Both the position numbers and the translations under genes were made by a program. Shown in pieces: positions 16,924-25,662 of a stretch of 64,000 nt of DNA; position 1 is the stretch's first letter, and every line of letters begins with the position of its first letter. The DNA is from Roseinatronobacter sp052379845 (GTDB lineage: Bacteria > Pseudomonadota > Alphaproteobacteria > Rhodobacterales > Rhodobacteraceae): assembly GCA_052379845.1 (NCBI GenBank), contig JBQTCF010000006.1; one strand, 5' to 3'. The notes under the pieces are model-generated. The model was given only the letters and a program-made list of their open reading frames with translations, was not told where the DNA came from and did not search any database.

Positions 16924-18462
16924 ATGATACGTCTTGATCCAATCCGCCGCCGCCTGTTGCTTTCGGTGGCCGCTGCAACCCTGCTGCCGCTGGCGTGGCC
17001 TGCCATGGCTGACGACCCTGTTCGTGGCGGCGTGCTGCGCTATTCCACAACCGGCCTGGATACTGCTGATGCGCATCGCCATACAGGGTCAATCGGTGTT
17101 GTCCAGGCGTATGCCGAAGCGCTGACCAGCATTGCGCCCGATGGCAGTGTGGAGCCGTTTCTGGCCCAATCCATTGACGTTTCCGATGACGGTCTGGAAT
17201 ATATCTTCATTCTTCGGGACGGTGTGCGCTTCCATAATGGTGATCTGTTGACCGCAGAAGATGTGGTCGCCAATTTTGCCCGCGTTCGTGACAATATCAG
17301 CCGGGGCTGGCTAAGCGGTGCGATGCAGCTTGTCGAGGAATTCGAGGCGGTTGATCAGCGCACCTTCCGGCTGATCATGACAGAGCCATATGCACCGCTA
17401 CTTAATCTGCTGTCCGAGTTGTGGATTTTGTCGCCGCAATCCGAAGGCTGGGATGGCCAGCTTGTCACCCCGATTGGAACGGGTCCCTTCGTTTTTGACG
17501 AGTGGCTGCCAGGCGTGCGTCTTCATGCGCCGCGTTTCGATCAGTATTGGAAGGCGGGGTTGCCCTATCTTGATGCTGTGGAATTCAACCTGCGCGAAGA
17601 CATCGACAAGGCGCTGGCGTTGCGGGCGGGCGATCTGCACATCGCAAGTGTGACGCGCGACACATTGCCTGAACTGCGCGCCGATCCGAATATCGATATC
17701 CGCTTTATGAAGGACACAAGCTGGAATTTCGTGTCCTTCAACAACCGCTCGCCGCGCCCACCGTTCGATAATGTCCGCGTTCGTGAAGCGGTGGCATATG
17801 CGCTTGACCGGCCGGGTTTCATGAATTTTGTTGCCGGGGATGATGGCGTTGTAACCAACCAGATGGTCCCGCCGGGCAACTTCTATTTCGATCAGGCCAT
17901 GCATGACGCCGATCGCCACCATACGCGCGACCTTGATCGCGCGCGTGAAATCCTGGCCGAGGAAGGCGTAAACCCCGCCGACTTCAAGCTGCGGGCGGTT
18001 TCATGGCAAAACCCCTACACTCAGGTCGCAGTTCAGATGGTGCGCGAACTGGGATTCGAGATTGAACATCTGGCACTGGATGATCTGGGCGCCATGCAAC
18101 GCCTGGGCGAATATGACTGGGATATCGCGCCTTTTGGCAGCGGTCCGCGCGCCGATATTTTCATGCGCTTCATCCGCATGATGAGCGATGGCCCCAACCC
18201 CGGCCTGTGGGGGGGGGTCCAGGATGCGGAATTCGATAGCATGGTCACGGCAGCGGTCCGCGAAGCTGATCCTGACCGCCGGCGCCAACACTATCTTGAT
18301 GCCTGGCAGCACGCCTTGGACAACTACTACACAGTTGTCATGGGACATTCGCAAGGTGCCATCGTCAACCGCACTGAAGTTCGGGACTGGGACCCCGGTT
18401 TCACCTATGCGCCCAACTGGGCCAGCGGTGGTATTGCACATGTCTGGCTTGGTGAAAGCTGA
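16924..18462 (+). CDS. ABC transporter substrate-binding protein, family 5 (dipeptide/opine/nickel type)
   Basis: 512 residues, the normal size for SBP family 5 (DppA/OppA-like). N-terminal signal peptide with a Tat-like RRR followed by LLLSVAAATLLPLAWPA and an AMA cleavage site near residue 28. Family blocks: YTEAL-like VVQAYAEALTSIAPDGSVEP, LRDGVRFHNGDLLTAEDVV, FTYAPNWASGG at the end. AAGGAGACTTCGT gives a strong ribosome site. It is the first gene of the transporter part of the phosphonoacetate operon and should define what is imported. Family-5 binders carry peptides, opines, glutathione and amino-phosphonates, so phosphonoacetate or a peptide/ester conjugate of it is plausible, by context only. 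Confidence 0.9.
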   Translation: MIRLDPIRRRLLLSVAAATLLPLAWPAMADDPVRGGVLRYSTTGLDTADAHRHTGSIGVVQAYAEALTSIAPDGSVEPFLAQSIDVSDDGLEYIFILRDGVRFHNGDLLTAEDVVANFARVRDNISRGWLSGAMQLVEEFEAVDQRTFRLIMTEPYAPLLNLLSELWILSPQSEGWDGQLVTPIGTGPFVFDEWLPGVRLHAPRFDQYWKAGLPYLDAVEFNLREDIDKALALRAGDLHIASVTRDTLPELRADPNIDIRFMKDTSWNFVSFNNRSPRPPFDNVRVREAVAYALDRPGFMNFVAGDDGVVTNQMVPPGNFYFDQAMHDADRHHTRDLDRAREILAEEGVNPADFKLRAVSWQNPYTQVAVQMVRELGFEIEHLALDDLGAMQRLGEYDWDIAPFGSGPRADIFMRFIRMMSDGPNPGLWGGVQDAEFDSMVTAAVREADPDRRRQHYLDAWQHALDNYYTVVMGHSQGAIVNRTEVRDWDPGFTYAPNWASGGIAHVWLGES

Positions 18463-19343
18463 TGCTCTCGGCACAGAAGACCGGCGCCCCCCGCATGGGG
18501 GGCGTTCGCAACCCGGTTGTTGTTCTAAGCGCAGGTTTCGTGATTTTTATTGTCGTGGCGGCGCTGGTGGGGCCTTTGCTTATCGCACATGATCCGCTGC
18601 ACCAGAACCTGATGGCGCGCAACGCCGCGCCTGGCGCTGATTTCTGGCTTGGGACTGACAATCTTGGGCGCGATGTGCTTGCGCGGCTTATCGCCGGTGC
18701 CCAATTCACGTTGCTTGTCGGGCTGGGTGGCGCGCTGATTGCCTTCGTTGCGGGGGCCGGAATCGGCCTGAGTGCCCTTGCCATCGGGGGGCCGGTGCCG
18801 CATGTCGTGTTCGGTGTGGTGGATCTGGTGCGGGTTTTGCCCGGGCTTCTGATTGTGTTGTTGTTGATCGCGTCGCTTGGACCGGGCACCGGGCCTGTCT
18901 TGTTCGCCGTTGGGCTAAGCTTTGCGCCTCAGTTTGCGTATGTTTCCCGGGCGGTCTGGATGCGCGAAATGCAGTCTGACTATGTGGCCAGTGCGCGCAC
19001 GCTTGGTTACGGGCGCATCTATATATTGTCCCGGCATATCGCACCCAACATCGTTGGTGCATTGGTCACGCAAGCAGCAATCATTCTGCCGCGCTGCATC
19101 GTGACTGAATCGGTCGTCAGTTTTCTGGGCCTTGGCGCGTCCCCGGATGCCCCGACTTGGGGACGCATGATTTCCGACGCGGCCCGCCTTGCGGAACGGG
19201 CACCGCACGCTGTCCTTGCGCCGTTGATCGCGCTGGTCGTGCTGACATTTTCGCTGTCAATGCTTGGGGATCGGCTGCGCGTTAAACTTGATCCCTTGCG
19301 CCGCGCATCCGCGACAACACCCCTAAGGAAAACAATGATATGA
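18462..19343 (+). CDS. ABC transporter permease, DppC type
   Basis: 293 residues with an N-terminal cytoplasmic stretch, first helix at about 18-40 (VVVLSAGFVIFIVVAALVGP), then H-x-L/F-GTDxLGRD (FWLGTDNLGRDVLARLIAGA), the hallmark of DppC/OppC permeases. The EAA-type loop SARTLGYGRIYILSRHIAPN contacts the ATPase. Its ATG shares one base with the stop of the binding-protein gene. It forms the inner-membrane channel with the DppB-type permease that follows. Order C then B is the reverse of the common dpp order. Confidence 0.9.
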   Translation: MLSAQKTGAPRMGGVRNPVVVLSAGFVIFIVVAALVGPLLIAHDPLHQNLMARNAAPGADFWLGTDNLGRDVLARLIAGAQFTLLVGLGGALIAFVAGAGIGLSALAIGGPVPHVVFGVVDLVRVLPGLLIVLLLIASLGPGTGPVLFAVGLSFAPQFAYVSRAVWMREMQSDYVASARTLGYGRIYILSRHIAPNIVGALVTQAAIILPRCIVTESVVSFLGLGASPDAPTWGRMISDAARLAERAPHAVLAPLIALVVLTFSLSMLGDRLRVKLDPLRRASATTPLRKTMI

Positions 19344-20251
19344 AACAGATGGTAGCACTCGCCACCACAGTTGGACGGTCGGCGCTTCTGGTGGTCGCAA
19401 TCGGGGTACTGGTGTTCTTTTTCCTGCGCATCGTGCCAGGCGATGTTGTGGATGTCTTCTCAGTCGAGGGGGACTTGACGGCGGCACAGGCGGACATGAT
19501 GCGCAAAGAACTGGGCCTTGATGCCCCCCTTCCTGCGCAATTCGCAGCCTGGGTCGGGAATCTTCTGGCCGGTGAGTTCGGAACGTCAGTGCGGTATCAG
19601 CGCCCTGTCGGTGATCTGATTGTCGGTGCGATCCCCACGACACTTGTGGTCGGGTTGGGAAGTTTCGTTTTCGGGGTCACACTGGCCATTACGCTGGCAA
19701 TCGGTGCCGCGCTTTGGCCGAAATCGGTATTTGCCGTAATGGTCAATGTCGTGAACGTCTGGTCGATTGCCCTACCGACCTTCTGCGTCGGATTGGTCGG
19801 AATAATTGTGTTTTCAATCTGGTTGGGCTGGATGCCCGTGTTGGGCAATATCTGGTTGCCGATCATCGTTATCGGAATGGATATCGCAGGTCAGCTTGTA
19901 AAAACCCTGCATGAAGAACTGAAAGAAGCAACGAGCAGTGCCCATGTGCGCACCGCCCGCGCAAAAGGGGTGCACCCGATAAGGCTGATCGTGTTTCATC
20001 TGCTGCCTACTGCCGCGCCCCTTGCGCTTGCTTTGTCCGGCATCGTTTTGTCGGGGCTGGTGGGGGGCACATTGACCATGGAAGTTCTGTTCGGACTGCC
20101 TGGCATAGGAAGCCTGACCTTGAACGGTATCCTTGGGCGCGACTATCCGCTGATTCAGGCAACGCTTCTGCTTCTTGCACTTGCGGTTGTGGTTTTGAAC
20201 GGACTGACCGACCTGTTGCATACCCTTATAGACCCGAGGCCTGCCCAATGA
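19340..20251 (+). CDS. ABC transporter permease, DppB type
   Basis: 303 residues, about six membrane helices. DppB/OppB features: an N-terminal helix ending LRIVPGDVVDVF, a periplasmic loop with LGLDAPLPAQFAAWVGNLLA and FGTSVRYQRPVGDLI, the EAA-type loop SAHVRTARAKGVHPIRLIVF and the late LFGLPGIGSLTLNGILGRDY. It overlaps the preceding permease gene and the following ATPase gene by 4 bp each (ATGA). Paired with the DppC-type subunit as the translocation pore. Family call is firm. Confidence 0.92.
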   Translation: MKQMVALATTVGRSALLVVAIGVLVFFFLRIVPGDVVDVFSVEGDLTAAQADMMRKELGLDAPLPAQFAAWVGNLLAGEFGTSVRYQRPVGDLIVGAIPTTLVVGLGSFVFGVTLAITLAIGAALWPKSVFAVMVNVVNVWSIALPTFCVGLVGIIVFSIWLGWMPVLGNIWLPIIVIGMDIAGQLVKTLHEELKEATSSAHVRTARAKGVHPIRLIVFHLLPTAAPLALALSGIVLSGLVGGTLTMEVLFGLPGIGSLTLNGILGRDYPLIQATLLLLALAVVVLNGLTDLLHTLIDPRPAQ

Positions 20252-21924
20252 CCCATTTGCTGGAAATTTCGAACCTGTCCATCGACATCAACGGGGCGCG
20301 GGTGGTCGAGAAGCTTTCCCTTGCCATTGACAAAGGGGAGTGCCTTGGCATTGTCGGTGAAAGCGGCAGTGGCAAATCGCTGACTGCGCTTGCTGTATTG
20401 GGGCTGTTGCCGCTGGCGGCATCTGTTGATGCGGCGTCTGCAATCCGCATGGACGGCACCGACATTACCCGACTGGACGAAGGGGCGATGCGGCGTTTTC
20501 GTGGCGCGCGTGTCGGCATCGTGTTTCAGGACCCCATGTCATGCCTGAATCCTTTTATGAAAGTGGGTGCCCAGATCGTTGAGGCGATCCGGACGCATAA
20601 GCCGGTTTCGGGTGCCGATGCGCGCAAGCAAGCGCAAAATCTGCTGCGCGAGGTCGGCATTCGTGACCCGGAACGCCGGTTCGGAGCGTTCCCCCACGAA
20701 CTGTCCGGGGGCCAGCAACAGCGGGTTATGATTGCCATGGCGCTGTCGGCGGACCCTGCGTTGCTGATCGCGGATGAGCCGACCACAGCGCTGGATGCAA
20801 CTGTCCAGCATCAGATCCTGACCCTTTTGAAACGCCTTCGCGCACAGCGCGGAATGGCGTTGATGTTCATTTCCCATGATCTTGGCGTCGTGGCATCCAT
20901 CGCGGAACGGGTCGCGGTTATGCGCGATGGCCGATTGGTCGAATCCGGGCCGGTTCACGACATTCTTGCAGCGCCGCGTCATCCCTACACGCGCGCGCTG
21001 ATTGCCGCCCGCAGAAGGATGGTGGGCGGACGCTCGAAGGGGGCGGGGCAGGCTGCAACAACTGGCGGTGTTGTCGTAGAGGGGTTGCGCATCGTCTATC
21101 GTGCGAAACACAGTCTGGGCCGACCCTTCGTTGCGGTCGATGATGTCGATCTGGTGATAGAACCGGGCCAGGTTGTGGGTTTGGTGGGCGAGAGTGGCAG
21201 CGGGAAAAGCAGTATCGCGCGTGCGCTGGCAGGGCTTGCCAGACCGGATAAAGGCAGAATTGCCATGCTCGGGCGGGAATTCACGCGCCAGTCATGGCAG
21301 ATTCCAAGGCACTTGCGGGGCAAGCGCCAGATCGTATTTCAAAATCCGACTGGCGCCCTTAATCCACGGTTGCCCATTTCCACACAATTGGCTGAGCCGC
21401 TGAATGCGATACATGGCCCCACCGGCCATGAGCGCGTCGATCGCATGATACAATTGCTTGCCGAAGTGGGGCTGAATGAAAGCTACCTTGACCGCTATCC
21501 ACATGAAATGAGCGGTGGACAGAAACAACGCATTTGCATCGCACGGGCGCTGCTGTCTGATCCCGATGTGCTGATCTGCGATGAAGTCGTCTCGTCCCTG
21601 GATGTGACAACCCAGCTTCAAGTCCTTGATTTGCTGGCATCCCTTCGCGCAAAACGGGGGTTTTCCATGCTGTTCATCGGACATGACCTTGATGTTGTGG
21701 CGGCCGTGTCAGACCACATCGCCGTGATGCACGAGGGGCGGATCATCGAGACTGGTAGGGCTGCGGATATCATTGAAAGGCCCACGAATTCCTATACGCG
21801 CCGTTTGATCGACGCGATGGACGCCGTTCGATTGCCACAGGATCTGTCTGACGATTTCCACCCCGGTTTGTTGGGCCATATCGAAACCGGCGTCGGCGCG
21901 ACGTCTTTTTTCGCGGCGGGCTAG
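20248..21924 (+). CDS. ABC transporter ATP-binding protein, fused DppD-DppF type
   Basis: 558 residues containing two complete nucleotide-binding domains in one chain. Domain 1: Walker A GESGSGKS, signature LSGGQQQR, Walker B LLIADEPTTALD. Domain 2: Walker A GESGSGKS, signature MSGGQKQR, Walker B LICDEVVSSLD, with V in place of the usual P after DE. In most systems these are separate DppD and DppF proteins. It energises import through the two permeases above and closes the operon; two hairpins follow in the next 160 bp. The gene begins inside the stop of the DppB-type gene. Confidence 0.93.
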   Translation: MTHLLEISNLSIDINGARVVEKLSLAIDKGECLGIVGESGSGKSLTALAVLGLLPLAASVDAASAIRMDGTDITRLDEGAMRRFRGARVGIVFQDPMSCLNPFMKVGAQIVEAIRTHKPVSGADARKQAQNLLREVGIRDPERRFGAFPHELSGGQQQRVMIAMALSADPALLIADEPTTALDATVQHQILTLLKRLRAQRGMALMFISHDLGVVASIAERVAVMRDGRLVESGPVHDILAAPRHPYTRALIAARRRMVGGRSKGAGQAATTGGVVVEGLRIVYRAKHSLGRPFVAVDDVDLVIEPGQVVGLVGESGSGKSSIARALAGLARPDKGRIAMLGREFTRQSWQIPRHLRGKRQIVFQNPTGALNPRLPISTQLAEPLNAIHGPTGHERVDRMIQLLAEVGLNESYLDRYPHEMSGGQKQRICIARALLSDPDVLICDEVVSSLDVTTQLQVLDLLASLRAKRGFSMLFIGHDLDVVAAVSDHIAVMHEGRIIETGRAADIIERPTNSYTRRLIDAMDAVRLPQDLSDDFHPGLLGHIETGVGATSFFAAG

Positions 21925-21986
21925 GGGATCTGGCTGGTTCACACGATTTCAGAACGGCGTTTGCGGGTTTTCCGGCCCGCGCCGCT

Positions 21987-22076
21987 GCACGGCATAAATT
22001 GCGCCGTGCCTGAAGGCCAATAACCGCGGCACGCTGCAACCCGGGCATGGCGGCAAAACACCCGCACTTGCGGGTG
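21987..22076 (+). terminator. Two hairpins after the phosphonoacetate/ABC operon
   Basis: GCACGGC / GCCGTGC (21987-21993, 22003-22009, 9-nt loop) and CACCCGC / GCGGGTG (22059-22065, 22070-22076, loop ACTT). They lie in the 355-bp gap 21925-22279, in which I see no gene. Neither has a clean T-run, but together they are the only candidates for ending the operon. Confidence 0.45.
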
Positions 22077-22279
22077 GTGCCTGAAACATGACATCCGGCC
22101 TTGCGGCCTTTGTTGGTGGCATTGACGGTGCCCGGCCCTTGACTACGCGGGCGGTGCTGCGCATGTTGTATGCGTGCGTTGCAATTGTTCAAGTGACGTG
22201 CGCAGGATGGGCCTTATCCATTTGCGACACGAAAACCGGGTGCAAATACGACCACCGTTTATCAGCAAAGGACGCCGTT

Positions 22280-22936
22280 ATGACGTCGATCACACAAATC
22301 CCGAAGGGAATCGCCCGCGATCTTGGCTTGCCCGGACGCGACATATTGCGCGGTGTGCGGTCAACCCTTGCCCCTGCAAAAGCGCTGCTGCCAGCGCCAG
22401 TCCGCCTTGTCTTACGAAAGTTCGATGCGTCACTCACGCCATCTGGTTTGCCCGACAGCCTGACGCCAGATGCGGATTTCTTTTCAGGCAAACACGAACA
22501 TACAGCGCAGTTTGCGATGGTCGCGCATGCGGCACTGACCGAGGTTTTGCAGCTTATGCAGCGCGATCATTTGATGGTCAGCGAAACTGTTCTGGCGCTT
22601 GGCCTGCGGCGGGCGGCGTTGCCGTCGCGCAAGCATAATTGCGCCAGTCAGGTGGCTGCAGATGTCGCAAAAAGCATCATCAAACATCATGCCGTAGGCT
22701 GCGTGCCGGGCACCCCTTACGGAATGCAGCAAGAGGATCTGGACGATACAAGCGTGGCGGTTTTCACCGTGCTGTTGTGGTTGCTGGTCGACAGACCGGA
22801 ACCCGGGCAACGTGAAGCGGCGCTTTTGAAGCTGTGCCATGATGTTGCGGTGACCCAGCGCGCCGATATTTTGGCCGCTTTTGGCGCATATGACACTCTG
22901 GCGGCGTTGCTTGATGCAAATGCGCGCCTGATCTGA
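22280..22936 (+). CDS. Protein of unknown function
   Basis: 218 residues, not recognised. The reading frame is open from 22088, but Met at 22280 has AAGGACG about 10 nt before it and the upstream part looks non-coding (Cys-rich, irregular). No signal peptide or membrane helix is clear; the sequence is mostly helical with a Leu/Ala-rich C-terminal half (TVLLWLLVDRPEPGQREAAL). A short cysteine-containing centre (RKHNCASQVAADVAKSIIKH, then GCVPGTPYGM) could be structural. It is followed 9 bp later by another unrecognised gene on the same strand, so the two probably form a small operon. Coding status is supported by length and by that arrangement. Confidence 0.55.
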   Translation: MTSITQIPKGIARDLGLPGRDILRGVRSTLAPAKALLPAPVRLVLRKFDASLTPSGLPDSLTPDADFFSGKHEHTAQFAMVAHAALTEVLQLMQRDHLMVSETVLALGLRRAALPSRKHNCASQVAADVAKSIIKHHAVGCVPGTPYGMQQEDLDDTSVAVFTVLLWLLVDRPEPGQREAALLKLCHDVAVTQRADILAAFGAYDTLAALLDANARLI

Positions 22937-22945
22937 TGGCGCGCC

Positions 22946-23566
22946 ATGTCTGACACAAGCCTTCAGGTTCACGGCACCGACCGCCCGCCAGTGCGCAAGG
23001 CGGTGCAGCGCCTGCGCTGGTTTCACAAGTCTTTTCATGATCAGGTCGCGCAATGTGCGCAGACGACGGGTGTTTCGTTTGCTGTTGACGACAAAAAACT
23101 GACAGCCGGGTTTATTGAATGGCTGCGCGCCTTTGAGGCGCAAAAACCCCAGAATGCAGATAGTCGGCGCGCCTATGTCGGGTTTGCGGCGGGGCTGATG
23201 CTGCGCACGATGATCCGGCACACCCCACTGACCGCCACGCGGCTTCCAGACAGGTTTGATGCGACGGACCCGGCATATTTCTGGCCGGAAGGCTATGTTT
23301 ATGTGACATTCTGCCTGAATATTCGCGCGGCGGTGCTGGAACAGGATTTCCACGAAGACCAGCGCCTTGCCCCCGAACTGACGGATTTGCGCAGTTGGTG
23401 GTCGTTCCGTGAGAATATCAGGCATGATCCGTCCTTGGCGATTGCTTTTCTGGACCTGTTCGCGGGCGAAGTGCCAAATTGGACAATGTCTGCGGTGTTC
23501 CAGTCGGCGCAGCTGCGCGATGCGCTTGGTCAGGATCGTGCGGGAAGGCTTGAAAACCAGTCCTGA
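22946..23566 (+). CDS. Protein of unknown function
   Basis: 206 residues, not recognised. Predicted soluble and helical, rich in aromatic residues (KAVQRLRWFHKSFHDQV; DPAYFWPEGYVYVTFCLNI; LRSWWSFRENIRHDPS; GEVPNWTMSAVF). It starts 9 bp after the preceding unknown gene, suggesting joint expression. Downstream lies the palindrome in front of the DeoR gene, which could also end this transcript. The conserved-looking Trp/Tyr/Phe clusters suggest a folded domain rather than a chance frame, but I cannot assign a function. Confidence 0.55.
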   Translation: MSDTSLQVHGTDRPPVRKAVQRLRWFHKSFHDQVAQCAQTTGVSFAVDDKKLTAGFIEWLRAFEAQKPQNADSRRAYVGFAAGLMLRTMIRHTPLTATRLPDRFDATDPAYFWPEGYVYVTFCLNIRAAVLEQDFHEDQRLAPELTDLRSWWSFRENIRHDPSLAIAFLDLFAGEVPNWTMSAVFQSAQLRDALGQDRAGRLENQS

Positions 23567-23578
23567 CGGTGGGGGCGG

Positions 23579-23608
23579 TTTTTGCCATCTTGTCTAAATT
23601 GGCAAAAA
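23579..23608. promoter_or_regulatory. 9-bp inverted repeat in front of the DeoR gene
   Basis: TTTTTGCCA / TGGCAAAAA (23579-23587, 23600-23608) separated by 12 nt, so the arm centres lie 21 bp apart, two helical turns. The arms are AT-rich and sit 46 bp before the DeoR-family start codon, which suits an autoregulatory operator. It could alternatively be a weak terminator for the unknown gene ending at 23566. Confidence 0.5.
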
Positions 23609-23653
23609 CGATCAAAATCTATCATACATGAATTGGTATGTTAGGGGGCCGGA

Positions 23654-24475
23654 ATGTCAAGAAAAACGACGGCGCGGGTCGATTTGCTGCCCGCGCAGCG
23701 CCATGCGCTTATTTTGGATGTGCTGCGCGATTTCGGGGCGGCATCTGTTCAGGATCTTGCGGACCGGCTGGATGCGTCGGTTTCCACTGTCCGGCGGGAC
23801 CTCGATTATCTGACCGAACAGGGGTATCTTGACCGCACCCATGGGGGGGCTGTCATCCGTTCCGTCCCGTCCGCACGGTTCGAGCCGGAGGCCTCCATTT
23901 CAGCGGAGCTTGCGAAAAGCCAGAAAAGCCTGATCGGTGCCGAAGCGGCGCGGCGGGTGAAGGCCAACCAAAGCATTCTGTTTGATGCAAGTTCCACGGT
24001 TCAGGCTGTCAGCCATTGCCTGTTTTCCGCCCAGATCCCGATAACCGCTGTTACGAATGACCTGATAACTGCCGGTATTTTAAGTAAATCATCAAAGATC
24101 GAGACGATTGTGACAGGCGGCGTTGTGCGGTCTGGCACGGGCACGCTGATCGGGGCGCCGGGCGATCCGTTCCTGACAACGATCCATGTCGATATTGCGT
24201 TTATTGGTGTGCACGCCATCTCGGATCAGGCGTTTACTGAAACCAGTCTGGCGCTTGCGGCAATGAAGCGGCGGATGATCGAGGCCGCGGCGCAAGTCAT
24301 CGTGTTGGCAGATTCCAGCAAGTTTGGCCTGACCAGTTTTTGTGACATCTGCACGCTGGCCGATGTGGACGAGGTTATCACCGACAGTGGGGCCAGCGCC
24401 GGGCAGATTGACGCTGTGCGCGCGGCTGGCACGACATGCACTGTTGTGGATGCTGTGACGGGTCAGGTGCGCTGA
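23654..24475 (+). CDS. DeoR/GlpR-family transcriptional regulator
   Basis: 273 residues. Winged HTH at about 14-70 (LLPAQRHALILDVLRDFGAA, LADRLDASVSTVRRDLDYL, then RTHGGAV, the DeoR-family signature). The C-terminal sugar-phosphate isomerase-like domain carries the ligand loop ILFDASSTVQAVSH and the conserved ADSSKFG. Such proteins usually repress sugar or sugar-acid catabolic genes and release DNA when a phosphorylated intermediate binds. It precedes the PdxA-like gene by 126 bp on the same strand. Palindromes upstream of itself and shared promoter words before the two downstream transcription units make it the likely local repressor. Confidence 0.9.
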   Translation: MSRKTTARVDLLPAQRHALILDVLRDFGAASVQDLADRLDASVSTVRRDLDYLTEQGYLDRTHGGAVIRSVPSARFEPEASISAELAKSQKSLIGAEAARRVKANQSILFDASSTVQAVSHCLFSAQIPITAVTNDLITAGILSKSSKIETIVTGGVVRSGTGTLIGAPGDPFLTTIHVDIAFIGVHAISDQAFTETSLALAAMKRRMIEAAAQVIVLADSSKFGLTSFCDICTLADVDEVITDSGASAGQIDAVRAAGTTCTVVDAVTGQVR

Positions 24476-24499
24476 CGGAAAATCCGACTGCAAACTGTA

Positions 24500-24537
24500 T
24501 TGACAGATATTGAACTTTATTGCACATTCTTGAACGA
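24500..24537 (+). promoter_or_regulatory. Promoter-like element before the pdxA-like gene
   Basis: A consensus -35 hexamer TTGACA (24500-24505) is followed by AT-rich DNA and a TGAAC direct repeat, one at 24511 and one at 24531. The words TTGACAGAT, TTGCA and TGAACGA recur in the same order upstream of the ABC operon (27194-27228), so both may be controlled by one regulator. No convincing -10 is assigned. Confidence 0.4.
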
Positions 24538-24601
24538 AGATGGAGTATTTTGGCGGAATCGTTTGTCTAATGGCGTTCAAGGTTTCGCAGGGAAGCAGCG
24601 C

Positions 24602-25627
24602 ATGAAACTTGCCATCACAATGGGCGATCCCGCTGGTATCGGGCCAGAGATCACGTTGAAAGCCTTGCAAAAGATGCACGGCCCCGACGCGCCGGAACTC
24701 ATTATCCTTGGGTGTGCCGGGGCGCTGGATGTGGCGGGCCGCGCCCTGGGCCTGCCAGTGCCGCCGCGCATTGCCGAAGGTCAGGTGGCCACCCATCGCG
24801 GGCATGGCGTTGTTGCGCTTGACCCTGACAGTGCAACGCCAGAACCGGGCGTTGTCAGCGCCAGCGGCGGGCATTTTGCGTTCCGCGCCATTCGTGTGGC
24901 GGTGGATCTGGCGCTTGCGGGAACCGTTGCCGGGATTGTAACGGCCCCGCTGAACAAGGAAGCGCTGAATCTGGCCGGTCACGCCTATGCCGGTCATACC
25001 GATATGCTGGCTGACCTGACGGGCACATCCGGTACGGTCATGATGCTGGCCCACGGCAATTTCCGCGTGGCGCATCTGACAACGCATGTCGCGCTGGCCG
25101 ATGTGCCCAAATTGTTGACCCCGCAGCGCCTGAACCGGGTTATTGAGCTGACCCATACGGCGCTGAAACAGCTTGGCCTGACCAATCCCCGCATAGCAGT
25201 TGCGGCGCTGAACCCGCATGCGGGCGAAGGCGGGATTTTCGGCCGAGAAGATATCGACATTTCCGCGCCGGTTGTGGCCGAATGGGTCGCGCGCGGCATG
25301 CATGTCGAAGGGCCAGTTCCCGGTGATACGGTGTTCGTGAAACTCAAAGGCGGCCGTTATGACGCAGTTATCGCCATGTATCATGATCAGGGGCATGTTC
25401 CGGTCAAACTGCTGGGCTTTCGGACCAATCCCGAAACCGGCGCCTGGGAGGCGCTGAATGGGGTCAATGTAACCTTGGGGCTGCCCATTATCCGCACCTC
25501 GGTCGACCATGGAACCGCGTTCGACATCGCGGGGCAGGGCATCGCCAGTGCCGACAGCATGGTGGAAGCGATTGAATATGCAGTCGCCCTGGCAACCGCA
25601 CAAAAGGCGGGGCTTTCGGCAGCCTGA
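24602..25627 (+). CDS. PdxA-family dehydrogenase (4-hydroxythreonine-4-phosphate or 4-phospho-D-threonate/erythronate type)
   Basis: 341 residues, start chosen at MKLAITMGDPAGIGPEIT with AGGGAAGC upstream. PdxA metal-binding histidines are present in YAGHTDMLADL, ALNPHAGEGG and MYHDQGHVPVK, and the NAD-binding and substrate loops (TAPLNKEALNLAGH; GLPIIRTSVDHGTAFDIAG) are intact. True pdxA genes serve vitamin B6 synthesis; this one sits between a DeoR repressor, an aldehyde dehydrogenase and a sugar-type ABC transporter. It is therefore more likely the catabolic PdxA2 type, which oxidises and decarboxylates a four-carbon sugar-acid phosphate. The usual DUF1537 kinase partner is not in the window. 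Confidence 0.85.
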   Translation: MKLAITMGDPAGIGPEITLKALQKMHGPDAPELIILGCAGALDVAGRALGLPVPPRIAEGQVATHRGHGVVALDPDSATPEPGVVSASGGHFAFRAIRVAVDLALAGTVAGIVTAPLNKEALNLAGHAYAGHTDMLADLTGTSGTVMMLAHGNFRVAHLTTHVALADVPKLLTPQRLNRVIELTHTALKQLGLTNPRIAVAALNPHAGEGGIFGREDIDISAPVVAEWVARGMHVEGPVPGDTVFVKLKGGRYDAVIAMYHDQGHVPVKLLGFRTNPETGAWEALNGVNVTLGLPIIRTSVDHGTAFDIAGQGIASADSMVEAIEYAVALATAQKAGLSAA

Positions 25628-25662
25628 AAGCGCCCCGCCCCAGAATAGATGGAGGAAAAACG

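Noticed and set aside
22088..22279. N-terminal extension of the unknown gene at 22280
   Set aside because: The extension runs through a hairpin region and is cysteine-rich and irregular; a better start with a ribosome site lies at 22280.
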